DNA of 64,000 nucleotides from Tanypteryx hageni (GCA_028673005.1 CM054113.1:71992500-72056499), one strand, 5' to 3'. Numbered from the stretch's first letter, positions 53,591 to 64,000 are shown. A program made the numbers and translations. Notes: generated by a model from the sequence alone, not told the origin.

Positions 53591-53643
53591 GGAGACAAAA
53601 TGCCGAATCGCTCGCATTGCGAGCGATTCGGCATTTTGTCTCC
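53591..53643. repeat. 53-bp palindrome with 26-bp perfect arms
   Basis: GGAGACAAAATGCCGAATCG continues CTCGCA, then one base T, then TGCGAG and the exact complement back to GTCTCC. Arms are 26 bases with no mismatch, about half G+C, in otherwise AT-rich DNA. No terminator or ncRNA family is recognised. Confidence 0.95.
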
Positions 53644-53896
53644 TGTCTCGCGTTCGGAAGAAGGAAAGCGAAAGCAAAAAAGTCTAGCTTTCACTCACGT
53701 CGATAGCATCCGATCCGAATGAGAGCGATGCTTTGAATAACGTTTCGCATCATTCGAGCGCGTTCGATTGCGTCACTTCCGTGCGCCCATCGTCCTTCAA
53801 TTGTTTAATTTTCGGTTTAAATTCTCCTTCAAGTTCTCCTATCACGTTCCGTCGTAACAATTTAAACCTGTTCTTCGCTTTATTTCTTCAATTCTA
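53644..53896. other. No gene; CpG-containing single-copy-looking stretch
   Basis: Strings such as CATTCGAGCGCGTTCGATTG are notable but no feature is identified. Confidence 0.4.
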
Positions 53897-54162
53897 AAGG
53901 CCTTCTCAAACCGAGGGGATACGCGGTAGCGGTAGAGGCAGCGGGACGCGGTATAAAATAGGCCTTCTCAAACCGAGGTGGTAGCGGGACGGTAGAGGGT
54001 AGCGAAACCGCGTCAATGAACAAACCAAAATCGTGCGACATTCCACCGCAGGATTACATTATGGGAGGAATTGTATTGCGATTAGTGAATTTGTATTGGC
54101 CATCTGACGAAGAAGAAATTTTACTATTAGCAGCACTAATAGAGGAAGAGGACCGTAACAGA
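53897..54162 (+). pseudogene. Possible PIF/Harbinger-like element start
   Basis: AGGCCTTCTCAAACCGAGG occurs twice (53897 and 53960), followed by GGTAGCGGGAC-type motifs, the style of a PIF/Harbinger terminus. The frame from 54016 reads MNKPKSCDIPPQDYIMGGIV, then DEEEILLLAALIEEEDRNR. An acidic-leucine 'DEEELLLLALLLEEEE..RR' segment opens many HARBI1-like nucleases. Coding is cut after EEEDRNR by the hAT MITE at 54163, and I cannot recognise its continuation beyond 54472. Call rests on a short segment. Confidence 0.45.
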
Positions 54163-54463
54163 CAGGGCCGGCCCGAGTTACGGGCGAGCCGGGCGGCTGC
54201 CCGGGGCGCAAAAGTTTTTGGGTCGCTATCCCGATCATTTATCTATGCATTACTTGCAAGTGTATAAATATTGGATATCAATTTATATCGAGGAACAGGG
54301 TAGAATCTTGACAGCATTCTTTTTAATTTTTCGTTATCAGTAATTTTTACAGAGCGATGAATAAATTAACATGTACTTTGTAAATACCTCAACAAACATT
54401 AACGGAGGAGGGCGCCAGAGTGCTATCTCGTCCGGGGTGCCAAAATTCCTCGGGTCGCCCCTG
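54163..54463. mobile_element. 301-bp hAT MITE with target duplication
   Basis: Left end CAGGGCCGGCCCGAG, right end complement of CAGGGGCGACCCGAGG. Flanks GTAACAGA (54155-54162) and GTAACAGG (54464-54471) agree in seven of eight bases. The GGGCCGGCCC terminus is a known hAT MITE style. Inserted in the acidic coding segment of the PIF-like frame. Confidence 0.85.
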
Positions 54464-54471
54464 GTAACAGG

Positions 54472-54759
54472 TCCTTATTTATTTACTAGAGGATCCGCGG
54501 GATCTATGGCCTCGCTCAGCCCACTTAGAGCTGGTGGGGGGGAATCACATGTTCAATATCATTAACGTCTTCATAGTTCTCCTGCACTTCATACAGTGGA
54601 GATATAAAATTTGAATAGAATTGAAAGCGCTGCCCACAGCAGTAAAATATTTCTCATTATCATCTTCAATTCTTCAATATTATTCTATATTATTTAATGT
54701 GTCCCATCTGTTTACGAAATTTCGTTTGAGACAGCATTTATAGTAGAACAGATAAACAA
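54472..54759. other. No gene recognised
   Basis: Possibly the disrupted continuation of the PIF-like element, but no family wording remains. Confidence 0.35.
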
Positions 54760-55131
54760 ATAAACAGACCAAGTTTTTATTGGATAAGATTTAGAAATTA
54801 GTGCAATGCGCGAACGCAAATTGCGCAGGGACTATAAGGGTGGTGTTCTAGAAAAACTATAGGCAGTCGACTCTTAAGTTATTTGAACATGTACAGAAAG
54901 TTTGGTGAAAATAAAAAAACCGAGACAGCAGTTATCGTAGAACAGACAAACAAGATAAAAAAGTATACTCCATAAATGGAATACACAAGATTTGAAAGGC
55001 GTTCTTAATGGGAAATACGTATGAAATGGTATCAAAAGATTGGGCGATTTTCAAATTATATGGTCTCGGGGACTATCTTGTAGTAAATCTTGTTCTCTAT
55101 CCAAATAATTTTTTAAATCTATACCTCACAG

Positions 55132-55318
55132 AAGAGCCGTTTCTAAGACCCGCGGGGCCCCGGGCGAGAGGGTTGCCGCGGGGCCCCCTATTTATACAAA
55201 TCAAATTTCTCATTTAATTACAGAGCCGTCTCTAAGACCCGCGGGGCCCTCATAAGCACGGGGCCCTGGGCGAGTGCCCACCCAGCCTCCCCCCCCCCCC
55301 CCCCTTCAGACGGCTCTG
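55132..55318. mobile_element. 187-bp hAT MITE with perfect target duplication and internal doubling
   Basis: Flanks CCTCACAG (55124-55131) and CCTCACAG (55319-55326) are identical. Ends are AAGAGCCGTTTCTAAGACCC and the complement of CAGAGCCGTCTGAAGG. The left end sequence GAGCCGTxTCTAAGACCCGC occurs again at 55224, so part of the element is doubled or a second copy is nested. A C-run of 15-16 bases lies at 55290-55304. Confidence 0.85.
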
Positions 55319-56949
55319 CCTCACAGATCATATAAGAGCATGGAAGAGAAATATATGGATTTTAATTCTTGTTTGCTGAGAGAACCGTCTTCGTGATCGG
55401 TGTAAACAAAATATGCGATGTTTTTTCCGAGATTTTCTGGAATTTCGATCTCCGAAATTATAATTCGTAAATATGTGGTCTCGTTGTTGTTGTTCTCTAT
55501 CCGAATAAATTTTTTAATCTATACCATATAAGAGCTAGGGGTAGAAAATTTGGTATTTCATTGTTGCTTGGCATATGCCATTTAACGAGATACGAGTATA
55601 AGTTTATTAAAGTAAAGTAAAGTGGATGTTCTAATTGTCGGATGGAGTTCAAAATCACAATTGGGCAGTACATTTTAATAACGATCACTCATACTTAATT
55701 AAAATCCATCTAGCGGTTTAGCAGATGAGAGTTATGACGGACGGAAGGACGGACCAGACGTGCCCATAAGGCGTTCCGTTATTGCCGCTTCCCTGGTAAA
55801 GAACGCCTAAAAATAAAGACTGCATAGGGACGCAAGGGAGAGACTGCACGAACGCAAATTGCGCGTCTCTGGGAGGCTCCCTGTACATTTAAGAGAAATT
55901 TTTATTTTTCGTTTTCTTTATCGTTTGATGTTTTCTGTAAGTACGCTAAATTTCGTTTTGATTGGATAAGATTTGGAAATTAGCGCTAACGCAAATTACG
56001 AAGAAACTATAAGGGTGGTATTCTATAAATACTATAGGCAGTCGACTAAGTTATTTGTACATGCACACGATGTTTGGTGAAAATCAGACAACCGAGACAG
56101 CAGTTATCGCAGAACAAACAGACAGGCAAATTGCACAGGGACTCAGCAGGAGAGACCTCGCTTCGCTCGGCCAATTATCAATTACTATGCATTTTAATTC
56201 TTACCTACATAATTAAAACTTTTGCTGAATTAGTATTTCCCTTTGATTTTGTTTAGGAGAATTACAAAAAGGAAATGGGTTCACCGAATCAATGCAGAAC
56301 GTGGAAGTTATGGCGAATTTCAGACATTGGTTCCACAAGACTAAAAAGGATTTTATATTTATTTCCGAATAACTATAAAACGCTTTAATGTTAGTTAATC
56401 GATGGACGCGGTATCGCTTTTTTCAACGAATTTATAGTATTTCGTTGAAGTATAGCAGGTTTCATGAGTAAACTCATTTCAGTGAGATAAAGAAGGTACG
56501 GAAACCTCGCCTAACTCTGGATCAGTGTGTGTGAAAATAAAATTCAGTGTACAGGTGAACTCCTATTTTATCCCCGCAGTAGCGAATTCGATGAATTTTT
56601 AACATTCAAATCTTATTTAGGTGTCTAAAGAGATAAAAAATGCAGAACTAGCAAGCATTGGCTGAAATCAAACTAAGTCTCTCATAGGCATACAAAGGTT
56701 AAACAAAGCAGATGCTCCTTTCCGCTGCTAAGCAGCCGTCGTCAGCGTTGATTCACCGGTAATAGATTCAAAATTATTTTTTCACAACTTTTTATGGTCT
56801 GTGGAGAAACAGCTTATCACTTTGTCATTGTCAAACAGACCTGCTCGTCCCTTCGTGTCTAAAAATGTGGAACGGAACAGATTACAGCGCAGATAAAATA
56901 AAGAAAAATTAATCTATTTTACGTTTCGTTCGATCGGTATCTATCATAT

Positions 56950-57240
56950 AGGCCAGTGGTGCACAAGCTACGACCCGCAAAGGGTTTTTGTTCGAACCAC
57001 TAAACAATCAAGAAAAATCTATCCGAAGAATTTAACACACAAATTGATACATTTCTATGAAAGCTTATAAATTGAAATGTCAACCATAAATACCTTATTT
57101 AGAATTGATTTTCACTTATATGAAACCTCAGAAAATATAAGTAAATTTCAATTTAAACGCTAATCCGGCTCCCTTAAGAGTTGGTAACTTCCAATGCGGC
57201 CCGCCGAAGGATTCGAAACCACCGATGTGGCCCGTCATTT
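56950..57240. repeat. hAT-like fragment with GCGGCCCGCC motifs
   Basis: CAGTGGTGCACAAGC at 56953 resembles a hAT MITE tip, and 57195-57235 contains AATGCGGCCCGCCG and ATGTGGCCCGTC. I find no matching opposite tip or flanking duplication. Confidence 0.35.
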
Positions 57241-57912
57241 TATAGGCTGTAGAAAATGAAAGCGATAGACAATAACCATAAACATGTCAGTAATCGAAAT
57301 TTTGAATAGGTTGAAGTTGCTAATAAAAATCAAATCAAAGAGGATATTTAGTTTCGATAAATTATGTAGCCATAAAATTGATGAATTAGTGCTAGGCTCA
57401 TTTTCACTGCAGATAAATTCGTGATTCACCGATTGTTGAACAAAAAGGAAAAGTGTGCTTCATAAATGGAATACACATGGATTTCAAAGGCGTTATTTAT
57501 GGGAAACGCGTATAAAACGTTATCGAAAGATTGGGAGGTTCTTGAATTTTTATCTTCGAAACTACAAGTCGCAATTATGTGGTCTCGCGGACTTTCTTGT
57601 GGCAAATGTTTCCCTCGACCAGAATACATGTTTTAATGGATACCTTATATCTCATATAAGAGCTAGGAAGAGGTACATATTGTATTTAACTGTTGCTTGA
57701 CGGATGCCATTTAACGAGATACGAGTATAGGTGAAGTTCGTAAATAACGTGGAAGTTCTAATTAACGGATGAAGTTCAAAATCATAATTCGACGATAAAT
57801 TTTAATAAGGATCATTAATACTTGATTCAATTAAAATCCGCCCAGTAGTTTTGGAGATAAAAATGCGGAAAGGCGTTCCGCTACTACAGCTTCGCTGGTA
57901 AAGAACGCTTAA

Positions 57913-59600
57913 TAATATGAGGTTTTTAAGATCATGATTTTGGCCAAAAAATCAGTACATAGTATATGTATTAGGGAGAACAGATACAATGCAAAATGAA
58001 TCCCCACAGCTATAACTTAGAACACTCGAGCACCTTATTTATAATTCGATTGAATTGCTTTAGTAAAATATAAATAGATCGAAGTTATTTATGCGTTATC
58101 TCTTCAAATTCATGGTTTACTTTTAGGTCTGGATTTTGTAAGTCTTTCCAGTTATGTGCGTAATGTTGCCTTATATTATCTCTCTTCCTTACTACACTAT
58201 ATATTTAACCATAAATTTCCTTATCAACTAAAATTGCCGTGACTTATATAAGTAGCTAATGTAGCCATAAATTGAGTAAATTAGATGCGTATGTAAGAAA
58301 TCTTCTTTAAGCGATTAACTATCGCTGAATTACTATCGAGGACAGTTACTTCGTAACTGGAATACGCATCTGTTGTAACTCAACGGTTTTATTGCAACAG
58401 GAGTTACCAATACCACCTATTGGGATTCAGGCCGTAACTGGAACTCGATAATTCATTTCTGAATTCTTTTTTTAGTTTTTATGCATTATTTTCCAGCTAC
58501 CCGTTACGTGCCAGAGTTTTATTTTAATCAAAATTTATTCTGTAGTAACAATTACTCGCAATTAATATTTCAGAAAAAAAGGTGAAAAATACTCCAAGTT
58601 CGCCAAGGCAACATACCAGTTTATGGCGCGCGGGTTTGAAACAGATTCGGAATCCCACACACAAACACAACCGGTCCAAGTACGCCCAGAAGGCACCACC
58701 GTTGAGGAGCGAGTTTTGCTTTCTTCTCGGTCAATAACAGTAACGCAATTCATTTAAAAAATATTCCGCGTATAACTGCAATTGGCTTCGTAATTTCTTC
58801 GATGGCTGTTCCTTTTTTATTATCCTTTGTTTTCGCGGCGTCGATAAAGAATCCAAAGGAAACCACTACCTAACAGTCGATGTGCCCATTCATTGCCTTC
58901 ATTTATAAAGCTACACATAGAATTTCAAAGAAGTATATTTATTTGTTTTTTGTTCTTTTTATGTAGCCTGTGTGCGAGCGCGTTCGTGATTATTATTAGT
59001 CACCCTACGAATAAAATACAAATTGCTGCCACAAAGCTGTTTTATGCATTTTTTGCTTTTCCATATGAACAGAATTAAAATATGCCTTTATTCGTTGATA
59101 AAATGCCAATGCCTTCCATACCACTTGAATGCATTGAAACTCTTACACATTCATTGCAGTTAGTTTTAAACATGCATGCTGTTATTTCTCTTGTTTGGGA
59201 TATTAGTTCTAGTCGCATGATGCCGAAATTACACTCTTCGGCTTTCTTTGATAAATTTTGAAAGTAATTTTTATGAACTATTTGTGTTGAATGAACTTGT
59301 AGTAAGTAACCTATTAGAAGTGTTCTATTTTTTCAAGACAATTGTCTGACTTCGAGCTATTAATTCAACTGCATCATCATCCACTAAGAAAATAAAAAAA
59401 TCTTCCTTATAATTGTCATCTATAAGGATCCGATCTTTTTTACCCCCCCTTAAGGCGTGAGAAGATTTTCTGTTGGAAACACCCCCATCGACCTGAATTG
59501 AGATGAAAATGTAGCCATCTTAATCCATCAAACTAGTCAAAAAAGTAAAGTATAATTGTCGAATTTCCAACTTAAGTATGATCGATTTTGATGCCTGGTT
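57913..59600. other. No gene seen
   Basis: AT-rich single-copy-looking DNA. 58600-58750 is less AT-rich with a 63-codon minus-strand frame that has no family wording. Confidence 0.45.
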
Positions 59601-59739
59601 ATGAGGGTGTTCATAAAGTCCTTGTGCATTTTTAATCATTCATAACCTGGGTTTTATTTATGAAAAAAACAATCTGTAAAATGCATTTGAAAGATTATTT
59701 ATTCTAGTTTTAGCATATGTAACCTTGTGTTTTTTTAAG

Positions 59740-60008
59740 ATTCAACATAGCCACCATCATTTCAGATACAAGGCGTAAGCCGGTTTTGGAGTTCCATGAA
59801 AATATTCTCCAGTTGTGTTTTAGATATGGCATTAATTGCAACTGTTATTCTACTACAGAGGTCGTTTAAAGAACGCTGTTTTGAGGAGTAGACTACAGTT
59901 TTAACATGCCCCCATAGGAAAAAGTCCAACAGGGACAAATTGGGTGAGCGAGCTGGCCAAGCAATTCGGCCACCTCTGCCGATTCATCTGTCTTGGAAGA
60001 CATTATTT
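59740..60008 (-). pseudogene. DD41D-type transposase, C-terminal piece
   Basis: Reads IGRGGRIAWPARSPNLSLLD, FFLWGHVKTVVYSSKQRSLN, DLCSRITVAINAISKTQLEN, IFMELQNRLTPCI before a stop. The third catalytic aspartate is the one in LSLLDFF. A TGA precedes IGRGG. The usual text joining NCRIW to this piece, including the second aspartate motif (HDGAPPH type), is missing. Confidence 0.8.
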
Positions 60009-60072
60009 AAAAATCTGATGCGGCCACCACATGACCTTCTCCATATCTGTAATATTTCTAAAAATTCCAAAT
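60009..60072 (+). repeat. 64-bp end fragment of the THAP/SWIM transposon inside the transposase
   Basis: AAAAATCTGATGCGGCCACC, ACATGACCTTCTCCATATCT, GTAATATTTCTAAAAATTCC match the outermost part of the inverted ends at 43283 and 46136. It begins exactly at the family's tip and stops where the transposase codon run RHNCRIW begins. Confidence 0.85.
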
Positions 60073-60579
60073 ACGGCAATTATGGCGGTTGACTTTACCA
60101 CTAATGTGAAACGTTGCTTCATCACTAAACATTAGACTGTCAAGAAACAAGGAGTCTTTTCCAACTTTTTGAATAAACTGGTGACAGAAAGTTAATCGCG
60201 CATGGTAGTTCTCTTCCTGCAGCATTGGATGCACTTGAATCTTATAAGGCCACCGTTTCAATTTCACTCTGAGAATTTTGTGCACCATTTTTTTAGAAAT
60301 GTCTAGTTTCAGAGATGCCCGTTTTAGTGGTTTTCGTGGGCTTCGCGTAAAAGCTTCCTCTACAGATGTCACAGTCTCCTCGTCTAATCCCGGCCTTCCA
60401 CTTCGCGGCCTGTCATTCACGGAATCAATCTCATTGAATTTCTTCATCCAGTTCGAAATTGAATTTCTGTGCGGTGCTACCTTCTCGTAATGTTTAGTAA
60501 ATCTTCTTCTAACCGCTGATATGCAATTAAACTCTGCTAGCCAGAGCACACAATTAACCTTCTCATCTATCGAAACCAT
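60073..60579 (-). pseudogene. DD41D-type transposase, N-terminal two thirds
   Basis: From Met at 60579: MVSIDEKVNCVLWLAEFNCI, SAVRRRFTKHYEK, then ISNWMKKFNEIDSVNDRPRS, GRPGLDEETVTSVEEAFTRS, PRKPLKRASLKLDISKKMVH (helix-turn-helix region), KILRVKLKRWPYKIQVHPML, FLDSLMFSDEATFHISGKVN (first catalytic aspartate in FSDEATFH) and RHNCRIW, where the foreign fragment starts. The piece is uninterrupted, so decay began with the insertion or deletion. The Met matches the usual start of these transposases. It would bind the element ends and cleave; without the remaining catalytic residues it cannot. Confidence 0.88.
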
Positions 60580-60752
60580 TTACTGTAGGGTGAATGATCC
60601 GGGGAAAAAATAAAAAAACAAACACATTAACTTTTGATCATACAAAACTATAAATACAATCATTCAAATGCATTTCACAGATTGTTTTTATTCTTAATAC
60701 AACCCAAGTTATTAAAGTTTGAAAATGCAGAAGGACTTTGTGAACACCCGTA

Positions 60753-62429
60753 CATATGTTGATTGCCAAATATCAGATTTTTATAATTATATTGGAAAGA
60801 ATTGATTTTAATTCTGGCTTTATTGCCCTGTATTTTTCTTTCGATCTATCTTATATGTATTTAATATTCATCCCTTGCTATATACTGAAAAAAGATACAT
60901 AAAATGTTTCTCAGAATGCCTTATCTCTGTTCATAGACTTTTTAATCTTTCGCGAAAAGTAATTTTCCGGAATGCAAAGATCTAAGAATTTTAAATTATC
61001 TGTCATTTATGCCATAAATGTATGACATATGATAAAAAAGTTTGCATGAAAGATAGAAGCCGTAATTTTCTGTGACAACATAACTGATTCAATTTCTTAT
61101 CCGCCAAAAAAATCAAGTGCATTTATATTATAATTTGCATTGCTTTGTGACCATTTTCACGGTTACACGTCTATCACAATGGAGTTCTTTTATCATTTTT
61201 TACAATTTGTTCTGAATTATAATCTAAGAAATTATTTCGTGGGTCTTTGTGGCTATAGGAACATGATTGTAGACTGAGCACATAGGGAAATGGAATAAAT
61301 CATAGTTTGGCTGGAAGGCATAGAGGGTGGCTCAGGAAGTAAAATTATCAGCTATTACAAATTTGAATCGATGAAACCCGTATGCCTCAATGACCTATAA
61401 CATAAAATATGCTATAATTTCAGTAAAGGCAATCAGAACATCGTTCTTGCCATTTTTGATTATTTTTATTTAAAAGATAACTACATCGCACCTTCAGTTA
61501 TAATAATTTTGATGAATCTTTTATCGTTGCCTCCAAAACGTTTCCGAAAATGTCTTTATTTTATTTCAAGCTTTAGATTTTCATTTCCTGTCTGCTTTAT
61601 AGCAGTTTCGAACAGCAACTGCTTTTTTTGTAACGTTAGTTGATACTTTTGCCAGATAAGAATCTCCAAATCTATCGTCAGTTAAAGCAGAATCAATTCC
61701 ACCTTTTATTATTGATACAATCCGGTATTAGTTTGTTGTGTGAGCAAATGCATTCCGTTTTGCGATTTTCTATTGCCAATAACTAGAAAAAATGTACCAA
61801 TCCAAAAATATCAACCGCGAAGAAAATTTCTCTGTATGTTATAAAAAGTATGACATCTTGTCATGATCCGGAGTGGTTTCGTCGCGCAATTTCTTGACAA
61901 CTAAATGCCACATCTATTTTCAATCGCTTCAGTACAAATATTGCTGATAGGACCTTATATTATCACAAAGCTGCCATGCGACCATTTTACGGTTAGTGTC
62001 ATGATTCTCTCTGAGCCGAGACTTTCGGTAAACTCAACCGAGAGTTTTTATTCGCCTCTGGTCTAAGATGTAGGAGCATTAGTAACCAAGCGAACTGCGA
62101 CATTCCTTCTTCTTATCTAGTAAAAATAAAAAATGTATTTTAATCCGGGCAGCTTCGAGACGAAAGCGACATCTTTCCGCAAGATCAGCACGCGTCCTTA
62201 TTATAGACTTCCATTTTATTAGTTCCCTCGGCTGTCCAGCCTGGGAGAGTTTTCACCCCCTCCTTTAAGCACAAGACACGTCGGTGCGCATCCACCCCAC
62301 CACACTCCCTCGCAACCCCATTCGACCATCTCCACGACTCCCTATTCAACCGTCATCAATTATTCCTCATTCGCCGCGTCTCCAGTCTGCGAATTCTCTT
62401 TTTGTAATTGTCTCGCTCAGCGGCCGCTC

Positions 62430-62431
<2 letters not shown>
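60753..62431. other. No gene seen
   Basis: AT-rich to about 62030. 62030-62430 is less AT-rich with CCTCCACGACTCC-like pyrimidine stretches leading into a microsatellite. No motifs. Confidence 0.5.

Positions 62432-62511
<80 letters not shown>
62432..62511. repeat. (CT)n followed by (CA)n microsatellite
   Basis: About 49 bases of CT then about 31 of CA. Confidence 0.95.
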
Positions 62512-62516
<5 letters not shown>

Positions 62517-62559
62517 ACTCTCTTTCGTTGTCTTTCTCTTTTTCTAGACGGTAATGAAA

Positions 62560-62700
62560 AGAGTCGGAAGCGATGTCGGCCTACTTGTCCATTGGCTGCG
62601 ACCGCTCAGCACTCGCGGACAAGACGGTAAACGCCGCTTTTGCCTCGGACGTCATCCGAGTGTAATCTAGTGGTAGGGAGGTATAAAGTAGGCTTTTTGT
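62560..62700 (+). promoter_or_regulatory. CpG-rich promoter-like stretch
   Basis: An inverted CCAAT box (CCATTGGCTG at 62590), several CpGs (GACCGCTCAGCACTCGCGG) and GTATAAAGTAGG at 62682, about 90 bases downstream, form a promoter-like order. The downstream 83-codon frame from 62711 (ATG) has no family wording, so no gene is called. Could be chance. Confidence 0.25.
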
Positions 62701-62949
62701 GGCGCAAGCGATGATCCAGGAAGGGGAAGGAGTTAATCATGCAAAAGGGCAAGATGCCCTCGAGAAAACTACTCCGGGACCCTTGAAAAAGCCAACGCTG
62801 GGCAACGAACGGAGGATTTCATCTAATCAACTGCGCCGTTATCCTTTTTCTTCTGCAAGTAATCCCGCGTCTTCATTTTTAGCTCTTTTATTTCGTTTAC
62901 CAGGTAGTTGCTGGAATATTTTTTGTCCGCACGATTGTCTGAGGCAATA

Positions 62950-63714
62950 ATTAATCGTCGCTAAAATAACATTATTTTCAGGTTTGTAACAAGGCTTAAT
63001 CATGAGAATTTCCCTTGCATATATAATTTTTTTCTTTGACAGAACAAGGAAGAACTAGTTTTCTTGGCGTATGCTAGAGACTCTATTGCTTATTTTAGCC
63101 ATGTAATTATTTTTTTAAAGTTATTTTTATATATTAAATAATCCAAATTAAGAAGAATGAATGTATGATTGCGTATGATAACCGCAGTGATTTTGAAACC
63201 AACTTTTTGCCCAATATCCAAGAAAAATACAGTTGGCCTGTCAATCTAATTAGCGAAACACCTTATGGGCGCAGAAATGCATTTTGTATGAAAACTATGC
63301 AGTTTCTTGCTACATAATTATTTCTTGATATAACTTCCTAATGATACTAATAAGAACCTAGCAGTCCATCATGTTACCTATGGAATAAAAAGGTGTTTGT
63401 AAAGTAAATTCAGCGTGTGATGTGAGATTTGGTATTTCGTGCATTTAAAATACGAGTTGACGGTGCTTGCATACTGCAAGCGTTTAAAAAATCATCATAC
63501 ACCAAGATCTAACCTTGTAAATAAACCAACGTAATCTCCAGGGCTACAGCGCTTTAGCCATGTGGAGCATATATCTATTAGACAATAAATTTCTTGCAGA
63601 ATATTTATAATTTTCTGCGAAATTAAGTCAACTAACCGTAATTTACAAATTCTCTGGCAATCGCCTCGTGTCCAAGATTTCGTATAGCACGTTTCGTGAC
63701 TCAGATCGCTCTGC
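62950..63714. other. No gene seen
   Basis: AT-rich; nothing recognised. Confidence 0.5.
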
Positions 63715-63940
63715 ATGAGCAATAAAAATAATCATCATTAGGACAATACACTATACACTAAAATTATGGAAAATTAGGATATCTTATTTTAAGATTATGG
63801 CATCATCATCCGTGTCTTTAGCACGTATTTGGATAAAAAAAATCGCAAAATAGGCAGGGCGCTATTATATTTAATAATTGAAAAGTTAAAATTTTTCGGA
63901 GAACTACTGAACGACATTAAAATACTTTTCACGTTTTACT
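63715..63940 (-). repeat. Dispersed repeat, family A, copy 2
   Basis: Its complement reads GTAAAACGTGAAAAGTATTT, then GATGATGATGCCATAATCTT, ATAATTTTAGTGTATAG and ATGATGATTATTTTTATTG, matching 10393-10640 throughout. It lies at the window edge, so its true end may be beyond. Confidence 0.8.
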
Positions 63941-64000
63941 AAATTTCGTGTGTTAGTATAATGGCGTCATCCTATGTTTACGTCTTAGTTTAAAATCAAT

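Larger units (their letters stand above)
54760..57912. repeat. Mosaic of diverged repeat modules
   Basis: Two modules recur. Module A (TTGGATAAGATTTxGAAATT, AACTATAAGGGTGGTxTTCT, ACTATAGGCAGTCGACT, GAGACAGCAGTTATCG) is at 54770-54960 and 55940-56120. Module B (CATAAATGGAATACACA, AAAGATTGGG, TATGTGGTCTCG, CATATAAGAGCTAGG, GCCATTTAACGAGATACGAG, and 'GGCGTTCCG..A..GC..C.CTGGTAAAGAACGC') is at 54970-55370 (interrupted), 55430-55812 and 57455-57912. No reading frame is conserved among copies, so this is a noncoding dispersed element or satellite-like duplication. Confidence 0.7.
59604..60750 (-). mobile_element. Second DD41D-type mariner relative with ~90-bp inverted ends
   Basis: The left tip GGGTGTTCATAAAGTCCTTG (59606) and right tip, complemented, CGGGTGTTCACAAAGTCCTT (60750) continue as matching sequence through CAATCTGTxAAATGCATTTGAA, about 90 bases. 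TA lies outside both tips. The transposase frame runs from 60579 down and is cut by a 64-bp foreign fragment at 60009-60072. Different family from the element at 49730-51356 by its ends. Confidence 0.88.

Noticed and set aside
56950..57240. Complete hAT MITE starting CAGTGGTGCACAAGC
   Set aside because: No opposite tip or matching 8-bp flank could be found, so only a fragment is listed.

Overview
The window looks like an AT-rich, transposon-dense piece of an arthropod (most likely insect) nuclear genome. The evidence is the repeat content: mariner DD34D, DD41D-type mariner relatives, pogo/Tigger, many hAT copies and MITEs with 8-bp target duplications, RTE-like and CR1/Jockey-group LINEs, long CT/CA/AT microsatellites, and a spliced THAP/SWIM-domain transposon gene. 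I cannot name the order. I recognise no intact host gene. Every coding piece I can identify is a decayed mobile-element gene.

Region by region. 1-14.2 kb is a nested mass. A pogo/Tigger transposase C-terminus on the minus strand (14165 down to 767) is cut by a 621-bp hAT MITE (13245-13865) and by a 12.2-kb block (1015-13183). That block is bounded by hAT-type ends and by a perfect 8-bp duplication ATCTAGCG, and the transposase frame continues across it. Inside it lie an end of the THAP/SWIM transposon family, minisatellites, a second pogo N-terminus, an RTE-like LINE (6345-9057), hAT fragments and a further nested hAT (11580-12819). 14-19.5 kb is mostly single-copy AT-rich sequence with pyrimidine-rich islands. 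A 1.3-kb hAT with ends and target duplication sits at 19511-20794. 21-32 kb alternates polypurine/polypyrimidine islands (the largest at 24.34-25.66 kb) with small hAT MITEs and a tRNA-like foldback. 35-38.2 kb is poor in recognisable repeats and rich in CpG, so it is the best candidate for host regulatory sequence.

38-46.2 kb holds a MITE packed with GGTAAATG motifs, two CR1/Jockey-group LINE pieces, and the most interesting unit: a 2.85-kb DNA transposon (43283-46136). It has ~170-bp inverted ends, an exact 13 x 15-bp subterminal array, a THAP zinc-finger ORF, and a convergent two-exon SWIM-type gene with an inferred intron. 47.9-51.4 kb has a mariner and a DD41D element with long inverted repeats. 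53.6 kb carries a near-perfect 53-bp palindrome. 54-58 kb is a PIF/Harbinger-like start cut by a hAT MITE, then a mosaic of diverged repeat modules. 59.6-60.75 kb is a second DD41D element whose transposase has been interrupted by an end fragment of the 43-kb transposon family. 62.4-62.7 kb has a microsatellite followed by a CpG-rich promoter-like stretch.

The elements are related through insertion history and shared ends rather than as a pathway. The 43-kb family has ends at four places (1.5, 43.3, 46.1 and 60.0 kb), and one other repeat recurs inverted at 10.4 and 63.7 kb. All assignments rest on reading motifs by eye; no database search was run.
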